From contig CAJFCJ010000013.1 in the NCBI GenBank assembly GCA_904063045.1, positions 1,408,156 through 1,472,155 on the forward strand: 64,000 nucleotides of DNA, in the 5' to 3' direction. Numbering within the stretch: the first letter of the stretch is position 1; each line of letters opens with the position of its first letter. Shown piece after piece: positions 49,661 through 62,271 of this stretch. A program made the position numbers and the translations under genes. The DNA comes from Dimorphilus gyrociliatus (taxonomy: Eukaryota > Annelida > Polychaeta > Dinophilidae). The notes under the pieces are model-generated. The model had not been told where the DNA came from. It searched no databases and saw only the letters and a program-made list of their open reading frames with translations.

Positions 49661-51226
49661 GATTTGGTTTGAACATTATCTATAAAAAATAATAATTAAA
49701 AAATTTCGTTAAGTATTATGTTAATATTTAAAGATTAAATAACGAATCTGTTATTTTACAGGACTAGTCAATTAGACCTAGTCTATTGATAACTTTTACT
49801 TTCATAAGAGTAGCATTAAATAATCTAATATCCTTCGAATAATTAACAAATGTTCTTTTGAATAGATTAGATATTGACATTGAATAGAATTTTCATAAAA
49901 TAGTTAAAGTGACTTAAATATCGCTCTTTTATCAGTTATATTTTTACAATCGACATTTGATAGACTACCTTTGGTAAAAAATAATAAATTGGTTTACTGA
50001 GTTATCTTCTAAATCTTTGAGTTTCAGGACTTGTAATTAATTCCTTCAGCGGTATCATTACCATTTTATCAATATCATTAAACACCAAAAATAGGATCTT
50101 ATCAATTATAGGAAAGTTTTCGGTCGCGCTAAATTGTAAATGGAGGTGACGGTACCATAACCCATTAAAGTCCGGTAACATATTGATTAGCCTAATGATT
50201 ATAAAAAGTCAACAAAGTAAATTCCATACTTGTCAATAATTTTGTTTAACTACTGCAAATATTATTCTTAAACAATAATCCTCTCTAAAAAAGTAATAAT
50301 GTAAAAATTTTTTACTTTATTTGAAAAAATTTGATTTTGCCTTTCTTAAGAGTTATAATCATAATAAACACATTTCTCTATAGCTATACAAATTAAGAAG
50401 TTTTGAACACATTAATTTTTTAAGTAAACTGTTTGAAATAATCTTATTTGATAACCAACGTTAACGTAAACATATTAATGCCGGTTGGAATGTATAATAG
50501 TTCTCTCTTAAGTCATTTATGCAAATATGAATATTTCGATTTAAAAAGGCCTAAATGAGGACAAGAAAATCTATAAGCACAAAGAGTATATAATAGTTTT
50601 CACTTCCTTAAATAATGGGAATATTCTCATATATTCTCTCACTTGTCCATTTAAGATTATTTTTATAAGAGTAAATATTTAAGTTCATTTTTATCACTGC
50701 TGTGTCTAGGTAGACCCATAATATCTAATCTAACTTTCTCATCAAGCTTTTGAATAGCATAAGCAGTCTATGTTAAAACTCGTCGTTAATAGATATTCAA
50801 CTAAAAATTTACGACTAGTATGTTTTATATAAAAGCAGATAAATCAATTGTTTTTAATCATAGAAGTAGTAGAACTATAGCAGACAGATTTTTTTGTTTA
50901 CCAATGGCCGCTGCGGCAAAACATATGAAACAATAATAGAAAAAAATGATAAAAAAAGGCCCAAAAGTGATAAACTAGCCAATAACTGGTAAAGAGATAT
51001 ATTTGATAAGAAACAGAAGGAGAAAGAATGTAGTAAATAATAGAAATAATATTTTTATTGTCGAATAATTCATTCTTTACTTCGTTTATACAGCTTAACT
51101 CGACGTTATCGATCTATTGGAGATTAATAAAGTAGACTTTACGAATGTTAGGTACAATTGTATTCTGACAATAGTAAACCAAGCTGTCTAACAACTGATC
51201 GAGTTGACAACGAAACGGTAATTTTA
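49661..51226. other. divergent intergenic region
   Basis: This lies between SLC45A3-like and delta-tubulin, AT-rich. No supported coding segment or repeat stands out. The delta-tubulin leader probably lies at 51060-51226. Confidence 0.55.
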
Positions 51227-52780
51227 ATGGCAATAATTGTTATCCAAGTTGGACAGTGTGGAAATCAAGTTGGTGAACGTTTCTACAACACCATCTTGAA
51301 CGAATTAATTGAAAATCCTAAGAGCTACCCGCCAAATTTACCTGGAGCCAGGACGTTTGTTGATACTCTAACTGAAAGATTCTTTACGGAAAATAAAAAA
51401 GGACTTTTAGAGGCCAAGGCCATTCTTGTGGACACTGAACAAAAGGTAGTGGAATCTGACTTAAAAAAGGCTGCCGGAGATTGGTGTTATGACCGTAAGC
51501 AAATTGTTGCTGAGAAGAGAGGAGCTGGTAATAATTGGGCTCATGGATACGTAACACACGGACCGAAATTGAGGGAAAGAGTGTTAGAATGCATCGACCG
51601 TCAATTGGAAAAGACGGATACTATCGATGGATTTCTAATATTGATGAGTGTAGCTGGAGGAACAGGATCAGGAGTTGGAGCCTATATCACTCAATTATTA
51701 AGGGAGTGGTTAGTATTCTTTTAAATACGGCTATCATTTCTATCAAAATATTAAAGCAGAAACAAACAAATATTCTCTCAGCTATCCTCATACATCAATT
51801 GTTAATCAAGTTGTTTGGCCGTATGACTCTGGTGACGTCATTGTCCAAAATTACAACGCAGTTCTCAGTTTGTCGCGTCTACTAAATGCTTCAGACGCAA
51901 TTATCGTCACAGAAAATAAGAAATTACACGACATCTCATCGAAATTATTACACGTTGATAAGGTGACCTTTAACGATCTCAACGATGTTCTTAGCGCCCA
52001 ATTAGCTAATTTACTGCTGCCGGCTCATCAAAGGCAAAGGGCCGATGGTTGGACATATCCAATACGGCATCCATTAAGTAAGCACTAGAGACGTCGTTAA
52101 GACGATTTATCTCATTTACTTTCATTGTATCCTTTTGTTTATATCCCTCTTTTTCCACTCTTTATTTCCTCTTTTCCATAAAATGATTTGCTTTTAAATG
52201 CTTGATTTATCGTTGTTCAGGTGATATGTTGGAACACATGGTTTGCCATCCTCAGTACAAACTCTTGACAATGACAGATATACCTCACGTTTGGAACAAA
52301 GCAAGAACGTTTAATGTTTATCAGTGGGATAGTCTTTTAAAGAACTTGCGACAGATGTCGGTCAGTGATTGGCATATGGAGGAGGGTATTAATTGGAATA
52401 TCAAGGTCGATAAGCATTTCAACTTTAATAGATCCATAGCTAATTTGCTGGTAGCTAGGGGCGAAGATGCTCATAATATTGATACGTCTCCTCTGTCCGA
52501 TCCGCAGCTATATACCCCTTCGGCTAATAACGTTCAACTTGGCCTCTTGGAATGGGGCAATGTTAGGCCAATGCTACATGCTCCTAAATCTGCTTTATTA
52601 CTATCTAATTGCCAAAGTGTCGTACCAACTCTTAATCAGGTAATAAATAGGGCATGGGAAATGTTCGGCGCCCGAGCTTATATACACGAATATGCTAAGG
52701 AAGGCGTTCTAGAAGAAGACTTTGTTGACTCTTTCGCTACTATCGAACAATTATGTACTCATTATAGTAATTTGAGATAA
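51227..52780 (+). CDS. TUBD1: delta-tubulin
   Basis: Three exons: 51227-51708, 51782-52077 and 52221-52780; 445 aa. Delta-tubulin is needed for the C-tubule/triplet microtubules of centrioles and basal bodies. Tubulin motifs are VIQVGQCGNQVGERFYNTI, GAGNNWAHGYVTHGP and SVAGGTGSGVGAYITQ (the G-box). Delta-type matches to human TUBD1 are QVVWPYDSGDVIVQNYN, LLNASDAIIVTEN, DMLEHMVCHPQYKLL, FNRSIANLLVARG, AWEMFGARAYIHEYAK and EEDFVDSFATIEQL. The start MAIIVIQ matches MSIVTVQ. Intron 1 is in phase 2 and makes REC|YPHTS. An AATAAA lies just after the stop. Confidence 0.95.
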
Positions 52781-52801
52781 AAAATGAAATAAAAAGAGAA
52801 A

Positions 52802-52802
<1 letters not shown>

Positions 52803-52827
<25 letters not shown>
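52803..52827. repeat. (AG)n microsatellite
   Basis: AG repeat directly after the delta-tubulin stop, between convergent delta-tubulin and MMP. Confidence 0.8.
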
Positions 52828-52833
<6 letters not shown>

Positions 52834-52898
52834 AGATAAAGATGTGAGAAAAGTGTCTTTTTCAGTATCTTTTCCCTATTGGTTTTCTTTTTAAATGT

Positions 52899-55800
52899 TT
52901 AAAAAAGTAAAAAAAACTGGTATAAAAAGATAGAAAGAAAAGTAAAAAAATGCATTTCGTTCAATGTAGCGTTATTTCCAGGAATATTGAAAAAATCGCT
53001 TCTTAAAAGAATCCTTTTTCTACACTGAAACCAATTTGAACCAAAGACTCTCGTTCCATTCCTTTTAACTCTCATAAAAGGATCACGGAAAAGATAGTCG
53101 TGAAAATCTTTAACAAAATGAGTTTTTCCATATAAATCTGTATAAACGGCGTCTAAATTCGTAGGAACGTCTTGCCAAACGTCTTTTATAAGTCTGGGAT
53201 AATGTTCGTCAAGTTTTAAATCATCTGTAGAAGCGTCAAATCTCCAATACGTATTGCCAGTAAAAAAGTATGCTTTCTCGTTATATGACCAAATAAAGGC
53301 GGCGTCTATTTTACGAACGAAAGAAGGAAAAGCTAGGTTTGTTAGAGGTTCTCCATCACTTCTATCGGAATTAGAGTTAATTCTCCAGAATTTATGACCC
53401 TTAAAGAAATAAATATCACCATGACCGGGTGAAAGAACGGCGTCAATATTATTTGGTATGTATCTCCAAAACCTTTCAATTTTCATTGGAAAATTAGGAC
53501 GGACACCATTTCTATCTATACGCCAGCACCAGTTTTCAATAAATAACCATAATTCATTTCGAATTAATCCGACCGCATCGACTGCCTTTTGACAAGGGTC
53601 TGGGGGTTCCGTAGTTCCACTTTCCACGACTGAATAAATAATAATGGAAAATGAATAGCGTGTGAAAATGGCGCATGAATAAGTTAAAATATATTATATT
53701 TGAACATAAATATATAAACGAATTGACATTTGTTCTATATGCTTTTCATTTCTATCCCCTCCCTTACCTGGCCATGTTACTTTGTCTGATGGTACTCTTG
53801 TTGATGCTGTTACTGTTTTCCCATATGATTCTTCATCTCCACCATTCTCTTCTATTGGGAATGGATCTCCAGGTTTTCCATAAAGAGATTGTATGGCCTT
53901 GATATCAGTTTCGCCAAGAACTTCTAAACCAGTATACCACGCTGACATAATTGATCCAGGGTCATTTGAATGTCCCAAACCTAATGTATGACCAATTTCG
54001 TGTAAGAGGACCGATTTTAAGTTAAGACCGCCTTTTTCATCGTTCCCTACCCAAATGCGATCGTCGTCGAAGTGAATTTCGCCCCCCTTTACTGAACCAG
54101 GATAAAAAGCATGGGCCAAATCTGTTACAATATGAATAATTTAATGTCAGGTGGCGTCTCATTAGTCAAAACATCTATTTTAGAAACGTTTCTATTTTAG
54201 AAGTATTTAAAATAGCATTCAGCTGAATATCAATAAGATTTAGTAATTATATTCTCCACTTTTATTCGCATATAGAAAAAGCGGGATAAGGGAATATGCA
54301 TGCATAATATGAAAATATTGTTGGATAAAAAGATAAGAAGATATAGAGGGAGGAAAAATGTGTGCGTGTATGTAAGCTAGAGAGACCGATAGACAGAGAG
54401 AGAGAGAGAGAGATAAAAACAAACGAAGAGCAAGAGGAAAAAAGAAAATGAAAAAGAGTTGGATGTTTTATAGCTGTTCAGCAATCGATATGTCTCTTTT
54501 TCAATTTTTTTTCTATTTTGCAGGACGCTTTTTAGTACTGCAGTGCATGTAAATGAATACTGTTTACCCTGACATTAACCACCCTTATTTACTCACCAGA
54601 TTCCGAAAAAGGGATGCATTGGCTATGTTGACCGGCTACGAATTTTATAACAATATCTGCCCATTCTATTGTATTCTCCTTAAACATCAAATTGGAGATG
54701 TTCTGCCAAACGGCAAAGGCGTTTCTTATAATGTTTAGTTGAGCGTCTAGAGAGATGTCTTGCGTGTGATGGACTAGTCTGGAATGAAAGGGAACTCTTT
54801 AAAGTGTTTTCTCACTCACATCTCTCCCTTTTCATTCTTTTTCTGAAAAGGAAAAGAGATGCCCATCGACGCTTGGTCATGTGGAAGGGAGAATAACGGA
54901 GCATTGACGAACGCTGTTTGACCTCATTCATGCAGGTTGTGATGATACGCTAATCGCACCACAGCCCCGCTGAACAAGGCAAACAATGCCGAACATTTTG
55001 TTTGTCTATTTGTTTGCAGTTTGTTATTGCTTTGCCTTTTATCTCTTCTAATCTTTATCATTTATTCACCCTTTCTATTCTCTCCCTTAACCCTTGTCCG
55101 CATGCACCTCTTTCCTGTTCCCTCTTTCTTTTCGTTTGTAGGCTTCTAAAAGAATCTCCATCCGGAGGGGAAATACGAAAAGGAAGTCTTATTTAGGTTT
55201 GTTCAGGAACCCATAGAGCAATCAGTCTACTTCAAACACCTATTCTGCACAATGGGTTGCCTTTCATTTTAAAATCTTAAGAAGGGAAACTCTTAGTCTT
55301 CTACCCCTTTACCCTACCCACTCGCCCCCTCTGTCTTCTCCGTCTTTCGTTTCTCTCTTCCTGCTTTCCTTTCCCCCTCCTCCTTATTCTGCTTCCTAAT
55401 CTGACCCTTTTTTTTATTCAATCAAAACTCTATAAATTAACGAAAGAGGAAAAGCCAGACGAACACACAGAGAAGGGGAGAGAGAAAGAGAAAGGAAAAG
55501 AGAGTGAGATAAAAAAAACATTCTTAAACCTGTAAGTTATAACTTTCTTTCTCCATCGACCAACTTTACCGACAACGTCGTATCGTCTATGCCTTGTTCT
55601 TTTACGAACATCCTTTCTACCACATCTAGGCTTACTAATAATCTGTATAAAACAAAAATAAAAAGAATAGGAGATAGGAAGAGAAAGGGAAAAGAAGAAA
55701 GAAAATTTTTAAAGATGAAGAAAAAAGAGACATGAGAAGAGGAAAGATGAATATAATGATAAGCTCAATTACAAACGTATGTATAGATATGCTAAAGAAA

Positions 55801-58800
55801 AAGTAGCAAGTGAAAAATAATTGCTAATCAACTATTGACAAACAATTCGACAAACCTTTGCTGTATCTTCATCCAATTCTCCAGTCACTTTAATACGAGC
55901 GAATTTTTGCAGTTCCGTAATAGCTTCGTAATAGGTTCTTTTCGGTACGCTTTGACCCAGTTCGGCGTTACTTTGTGATAGATAGCCATAACGCATCAAA
56001 TACCTTTCCTATTTTGAAAATGGCAAATAAAGTAACAAGCAGTAAACTTTATAGAGTCAGGGTAGGCGGTATTGTTGGCAAATGGGCGAATCAGCGTTGG
56101 GCATATTATAAATTATAAATACGTGACTAGTTCGAGGTTGTGTATCAATGGCTACATTATTCCTATGCACGTCTGTTTATAAACGCTAGGGGCAATTAGT
56201 TAGGTTAATAAAGCTCTTTGCTGCCATCTGTTATGTATGAAATTTAAAACCAGCCTGCCCCTCACCCCTTTGCATCTTGTATTTGCGTTTTCTTTTTTAA
56301 ATTTTTCCTCTTATCCTCTTCTTCACTTCTCTTCCTTTATCCCTAATCATTTTCCATATGTCTATTCTCCTATATGCTCTCTTCTCATTGATTATTCTTT
56401 TTAATACAATATTCAAATAAGCGCCATCTTCAGTTTCATTCGTAACCAAGAACAATTTCCTTCTTTAGAAAAGGAAAAACTATTAAAGAAGAGCGCCCAA
56501 TTTATTATGTTTGTCAGAGATTTCAACTAGTTAAAAGACGTGCGAATTACGCCACAGCATGGTTTATTTTCAATTTATTTAACAGTTTATAAAAGAAAAA
56601 GCAATACATTTAAAAGATGAATAATGTTCATTTTATAAATTCTAATAATGACTTATTTTCTCACTGTTTGTCACTAGTAAAAAATATATATGTATATGTT
56701 TATTTATAGAAAGAGGAAGAGCACTCTGTATGTATTAACCGAGTAATTAGTTAAACTAATATTTAAGAAAGAAACGCTTTTTTTCCCATCAATTCTATTT
56801 CTATAGTTTATTTAGATAAGATTCGTTTAATTAAGCATTATTAAATACAACTAATGAAGGTTTGAAATTAAATTTTAACCTTGCTTCGATATGGTTATTA
56901 GATTAATAACTGTTAATAATATACATTGTCAGGTCCAAGGTTCATCTTGATGACAATACCAAAATTATTGCTTGACTGAGGAAATTATATTATTTTCAGA
57001 TGCAATTAAATGAAGGGAATCTCTAGCTCTCCCTATCTCTCACTCTCTACTTGTCCTAGTATCTTTTTCTTTGTAGTCCAGTTTATAAATGTATTTTCAA
57101 ATAAACAAAAAAGCTGTCTGCTTTATTTCTTTCTCTTGTTATTTTTTCCCTGATTTCTTCATTTCTTTCTTTTTTCCTCTCTCTCTCTCTCTCTGTTTTA
57201 ATCTCTCTATCAAAATTTATCTAAAGACAAACTATATACGGACGTGATATACTTTATTCAGTAGAACAACAATACGTTGTTGCGCATATAAAATTAAGTA
57301 GATAGGCTTATTTTTAGACTGGATGCACAGTTCATGGATCAAAACTTTTCTCTGTTATCTTTAAGTTTTTAGCCTTAATGATTGGAATAATTAATTACTG
57401 TCGATGAGAATAATAGTATAAGGCCCAATAAACTAATAAATTGTTATTTTTCCCTATAAATAAATGACATAAATAAAATGGAAAAATCCATTTTTAATTT
57501 TCTCTCTACCGTTTTTTCTAAGTTTACGTTGAATAAAATTAGATTACAAACTCTTGGTTTAGTTGTTTTTTTTTTAAAAACTTACTTTAACTTAATTATA
57601 AACTTCTAGAGAAAAAGAAACATAGACAGAGAGAGAGAGAGAGGAGAGGCAGGGAGGGAGGCAGGGAGGGAGAGGAAAAGAAATAAAATGCATATCTTTA
57701 ATCGAATAACTTGTCTAGAATTACAAACTAAAAGGGAAATTTATCTTGTTAAATGATTAAAATTACACACCAATCTTTATATATATGTACTTATGTATAT
57801 AAAGAAAATCTCGTGTATTTTTTATGCTGATAAGTATATTGTAAAAAAATATAATTAAGATTTTTATTTCTTTCGATTATCATTTGCTCTTGCAAGATTT
57901 AGAGAAGATATTCTAGACTGGTTTCTTAATCGTTTCTCTCTTTTGTTTATTATTGTCTTCTCTGCTTTGCTCTCTCTCTATCTATCGCTCGCTTGCTCTT
58001 GTACCAATCTATTTGCATTTTCCCTCCCCCGCCATTCTGTTTATCTGTCTATATTTTCCTTTTCTCTCTCTCTCTCTCTCTCTTTATCTCTCCTTCTCTT
58101 ATTTTCTTTCTTTATGAACAAAGTGTATATTTATAATATTTATAACACTTTTTAAAAAGATAATGGAAGCTTTAAAGTATGAATTTACCATTATTAAATA
58201 AAGGAATAACAATAGTTTTATACAACTACTTACGCAAAGTAGACGTTTGTTGGCTAGTTTGCTATGATGTTTATCTATTATTAAATATATATATATATAA
58301 ATATATATATATATACAATATATAAATTCGCAAAAATTGTTACAAACTCAATTTGTTTGGTAGCAAGAGATTAATTTACTGTGTTTTTATGTGAATATAA
58401 AAAAAAACGACTTGTATCGTTTCATTACAAGATAGAAAGACGGGAAAAGAGGATAAGGGTGAGGAGGTGTTGAGAATGATGGGGAGCACTAGTAGAATGT
58501 TAGTCTTGTAGAAATTCATTGTAAACAAAGACTTTAGCGTTAAGACAAATTCGTAAAAAGTTATTTACGCATACTGTTCTTTTTTCACGCTCTCTCTCTC
58601 TTTTTTTTTTCCCGCTATCCTTTTTTTTCTTGGTATGCATTTCCTTTCTAATAATACAATCATCTGTGCACCATTTGCACAATTAGCAAGAAATAAGTTA
58701 CTTACAGCTTGCTCGTTAAAAAAGTCAATGAGCTTTTGATTATTACAATTAGAAATAAAAGATAAACTTAAAATTACAAACAGATCGTATGATTAATAAG

Positions 58801-59368
58801 AGACAGGCGGACGGATACAGTGAGAAAGAGAGAGAAATTGATAAAGACAAATTTTTTAACTCACTGACTAACAAACTCGTCGACTCCCCGTGAAACTATA
58901 CTGTATTGAAAGGTTATTAGACGCCATATGCTTTTGAGACCAACGCTCTCCATAAAAACACGTATAAATATTCAATTGACGTCTCTGACTTAACTCAATC
59001 TTTTATATTTTATCAATCACCAATACATCTTGGAGATTAATGGTGAAAACTGTACTAAAATGACTACTAGATGACTCGTGGCAACTACGAGCGACTAGAT
59101 TATTACCAGTAAAATCATCTGTCACAGAGATGTTCAGTATATATGCTCCTATCGATATACATTCACATATATATATATATACTGTGTGTGTGTTGCATAT
59201 ATCCTGACAAACATCTGACTTCAAATACAAACATTAACTACATACCGTTAAATCAAATTTTCTTAATCTTCTTATTCTTCGCGATGGTCTACTAGCGACA
59301 ACTATTATAGCCGAAAGCATGTACAACCTGGCAATTATAGTACAACACTTATACGGGCTTCGACACAT
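52899..59368 (-). CDS. MMP: matrix metalloproteinase, probably GPI-anchored, 560 aa
   Basis: Seven exons on the minus strand: 59246-59368, 58706-58732 (27 bp microexon), 55856-56008, 55530-55642, 54597-54778, 53768-54121 and 52899-53629. The parts are a signal-like N-terminus (MCRSPYKCCTIIARL then MLSAIIVVAS), a peptidoglycan-binding-like prodomain (ERYLMRYGYLSQ, VTGELDEDTAK), the cysteine switch KPRCGRKDV and a basic furin-like stretch (RKRTRHRRYD). The catalytic domain follows, with HEIGHTLGLGH, the Met-turn SIMSAW, a linker, and a four-blade hemopexin domain closed by the Cys pair in DPCQKAVDAV and WFQCRK. The tail ends in a hydrophobic stretch without a cytoplasmic tail, suggesting a GPI-anchor signal. 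The 2.7 kb intron 2 and 0.5 kb intron 1 are unusually long here. Exons sum to 561 codons. Confidence 0.9.
56009..58705 (-). other. long intron 2 of the MMP gene
   Basis: No coding segment was seen on either strand. It contains (GA)n at 57628-57643, a (TC)n tract at 58064-58083, TA tracts near 58290-58320 and AGATGGCGC at 56421-56429 (minus). Confidence 0.5.
58064..58083. repeat. (TC)n microsatellite
   Basis: TC repeat in intron 2 of the MMP gene. Confidence 0.8.
59135..59184. repeat. CAGTATATAT/ATATACTG inverted unit (50 bp)
   Basis: A 50 bp unit, CAGTATATATGC to ATATATATATACTG, inside the first MMP intron. Same ends as the units at 2325 and 25666. Confidence 0.35.
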
Positions 59369-59438
59369 CCTGCGAGTGGTTGAGAATGTAACATTTTGGC
59401 GAGCGGGGCGCTACGAAACGAAAAAATATTTACACTCC

Positions 59439-59447
59439 AGATGGCGC
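59439..59447 (+). promoter_or_regulatory. AGATGGCGC in a bidirectional promoter
   Basis: This is an exact copy of the recurring nonamer. It sits in the 153 bp between the MMP start (minus) and the SEA-like gene start (plus), about 75 bp from each. It fits a shared promoter or boundary site. Confidence 0.4.
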
Positions 59448-59521
59448 TTTTCGAATACGTAATTTAGTTAGATAAGAGATAAGGTAATAGAAGAAAGCTT
59501 TTAAAGTGCTTCTGTCGAGAG

Positions 59522-61634
59522 ATGTGCATTGAAATTTTACTTCAAATTAAAGAGTTTTTGGAAAGGAAGGAAAATATGCCGGAAAAAGGTATCATAAAAT
59601 CCAAGAGCGATAACGACTTGTGTTACGTATATTACGGCAAGATGTCCTTAGATAAATCTAGGAAGGTAATCGACGGAGATCTAACAATGAGCTTAACGGA
59701 GAGAAGGGGAGGAAACAATGAAGCAACTAATGGAGATCGAAGTGGCGGGTGTGGAAGCGGTGGCGGCGGCCCTGGAATCGGTATCCTAAACGAAGGTGAA
59801 GGTAACGAAGAAGAAGCAAATGTTACAAGTGCCGAAGCTACAGTTGAAGAGAGTCAAGAAGAAAATGATGGTTTATCAAAGACTAGGACAAAATGTAGAA
59901 AATATTGCCCAATCGTTGATTTTCTAATACTAATCGGATTTTCTGCGGTAGTTGCCGGCTTGGTAGTGCATTTAAAAGGTTCGTTTTAAAAACCTTATTT
60001 CCTTTATAAATAATATTCGATATCTATTTATAAACGCCCTTATTTATATATAATATATTAACTTACTATATAGGAAACACATTTATACTTTATATACTAT
60101 ATCTTTTTACAACTATAATCGTTTAATAGATAAAATTACTATATCGATTTGTGGAACTTTTTCTTTCCTTCGTAATCGATAAAGTCCAATTTAAAGTTGA
60201 TTATTTTCTTTTATTTTATATTTAAAAAGAGAAAACAAAAGGGAAAATTTTTCGTTTTCGTTTTAAAATTTATGAAGATGGAGAAAGAGTAGAGAAAGAG
60301 AAAAAAAGGCGTTTTAATTGAAAAACGCCTTCATTATTTATAAAAATTATAGTCATCATTAATCTTATTCTCTTATTCTATCCGTTAATCCGAGGCTAGC
60401 TATTCAAAGTCCAAAGAACGAATTCAACTCTATAAAATCGCCTACTTACGTTTACAACATATCTTCCTTGTTCTTTAATGTTACTGCCTCGAAAACTCCT
60501 TGGCGTCGATCGACAAAATGCTTCCATATCCTCCTAGAAAAAGTTTTTGATTTTCAAGTAAGATTTCTCATCTTTTAATTGTTTATCTTTTTGATATTTG
60601 TTTGTTAATTCTTGCTCTTTTTATCTATCTACCCATCTATCTATCAATCAATTATTATCTTATTATTCTTCCTTTAAAAGATAAGAAAAGTATTTAAAAA
60701 TCTAAAGTTGGAAAGTTATTACAATCAAACAATACTCGAATCGATCCATTTTGAGAATAGCTTGGTAAAGGTCGAATCAAGAATCGATTTAACTTCAGTT
60801 ACACAAGTTACCGATGCTGATGTTATATGGGTTAGGAAAGAGATTTGGAAACACCTGCAAAAGCTCGATTTTTTCCGTTTTAGAAGAGGATCGTTTACAG
60901 TAAAAGAAACTATAGGTAAGTGCTTCTCCGAGTTTTTATATGTTTATATGGCAGAATGAAAGAAAAGCATAGTTAAGTCATTAGGAAGTGTTGAAAATAA
61001 AAAAAACAAGAGAAGAGAAATAATAATCTTATGTTCTAAAAGGTCTTTAAGCATTTCTTTTCTCTCTCACTCTCTCTCTCTCTGTCTGTCTGTCTAACAG
61101 TACCTAAATACTCAAATGTTCTTTCCTCCTATCGCCATCTTTCTCCCTCTCTCTCTCTCTCTCTATCTCTCTGTTGTTTGTCTTATTCCTATCTGTTTCT
61201 TATTTTTTTTGACATTTGTGGAATCTCTTATTTGAAATGTAAGGATTTTTTTAAAAGAGAATTGAGACTATTGGCGAAGGAGTCAATTAAATTTTGTGAA
61301 GTGTCACTTTTAAAGTAAAATCTCCAGAGATTCTTTTATTCTTACCTAAGAGACTTAAGAATAAATCGTACCAAACTTCATTTTCTCTCTCTCTCTCTCT
61401 CTTTCTCTCCCTCTATTCCTTCTTTTTATTTGTTTAATAAATTAGAAAAAAAAACCTAGCTGTTTGTTTTTTCTCATTAAAAAAAAGCTATTTGCATAAT
61501 TTATTCTAAATAAATATTCATAATTTTCAGTAAGAATCTATCAACTATCTACTCCGGGGAATGTCAATTCTGCTCCGTCCAGTAAACTTAGCCATGTTCT
61601 ATTCATTTTCGTTGTTCCAATAGTGTTCTTATAA
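59522..61634 (+). CDS. type II membrane protein with SEA-like domain, 308 aa
   Basis: Four exons: 59522-59978, 60400-60557, 60708-60915 and 61531-61634. An N-terminal cytoplasmic region of about 135 residues, glycine-rich (GGCGSGGGGPGIG), leads to a membrane helix (FLILIGFSAVVAGLVVH). The extracellular part is about 140 residues with sequons (NVT, NIS, NQT). Its core (ILESIHFENSLVKVESRIDL, then DADVIWVRKEIWKHL) has the order of a SEA domain, with NSLVKV at the site where the GSVVV cleavage motif normally lies. The C-terminal end is hydrophobic (VLFIFVVPIVFL), so it may have a second anchor. Family and function are unknown. An AGATGGCGCC site lies 11 bases past the stop. An alternative start is the M at about 59576. 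Confidence 0.6.
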
Positions 61635-62105
61635 TAAAAGCCAAAAGATGGCGCCTAAGCTACAGCACTGAAGACTTCTCTCGCACCAAGCGGCATCACT
61701 AATACTACTTTAAATACTTCTTTATATTTAAGTCACATGACAAAGTCTCTAAACGAAGTTCGAAAGTCCTTTACTCCCCGGAGCAGGTTTCGAAATTTCA
61801 GTTTAGAGCCTTCTAATACCAATTTTCTTTTGAAATGGGAATAGATGTAATAAAAAAAGCTCTTTTCTTTTTCCTACGGATAATTTTCTAGTCCAAATTA
61901 TTCTCTAAATTTGTTCAATATTAACCATTTGTGGATTAAAAATAAGGTTGAAAAAGACTCTCAGAGTAAACACTTTTGCATTAAGAGAAAGAACAGAAAG
62001 ACATAGAGGGATTGGCGCTTGAAAGGGAAGGATAGAGGGAGAGAGGAAGTAAGGGAAGGAAAGAGGAGGAATAGTGAGAGACAAGTGAAAGAGTGAATGA
62101 CAAAC

Positions 62106-62128
62106 AGAGAGAGAGAGAGAGAGAGAGT
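62106..62128. repeat. (AG)n microsatellite
   Basis: AG repeat 144 bp past the stop of the minus-strand GPCR. Confidence 0.8.
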
Positions 62129-62271
62129 GAAAAACGGATTTACGAATAGCAGCCTTCCCTCCCTAATAGATGACTATTGCACGTGTTACCATACAATTAT
62201 CCTCTACATCCCATCGTGAACTTTGCGGATAAAGGAATTCTCTAGAGTATCCCGTAGAAGACATGAAAAGA

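Noticed and set aside
55002-55196. 64-codon plus-strand frame
   Set aside because: Pyrimidine-rich intron DNA of the MMP gene; no domain.
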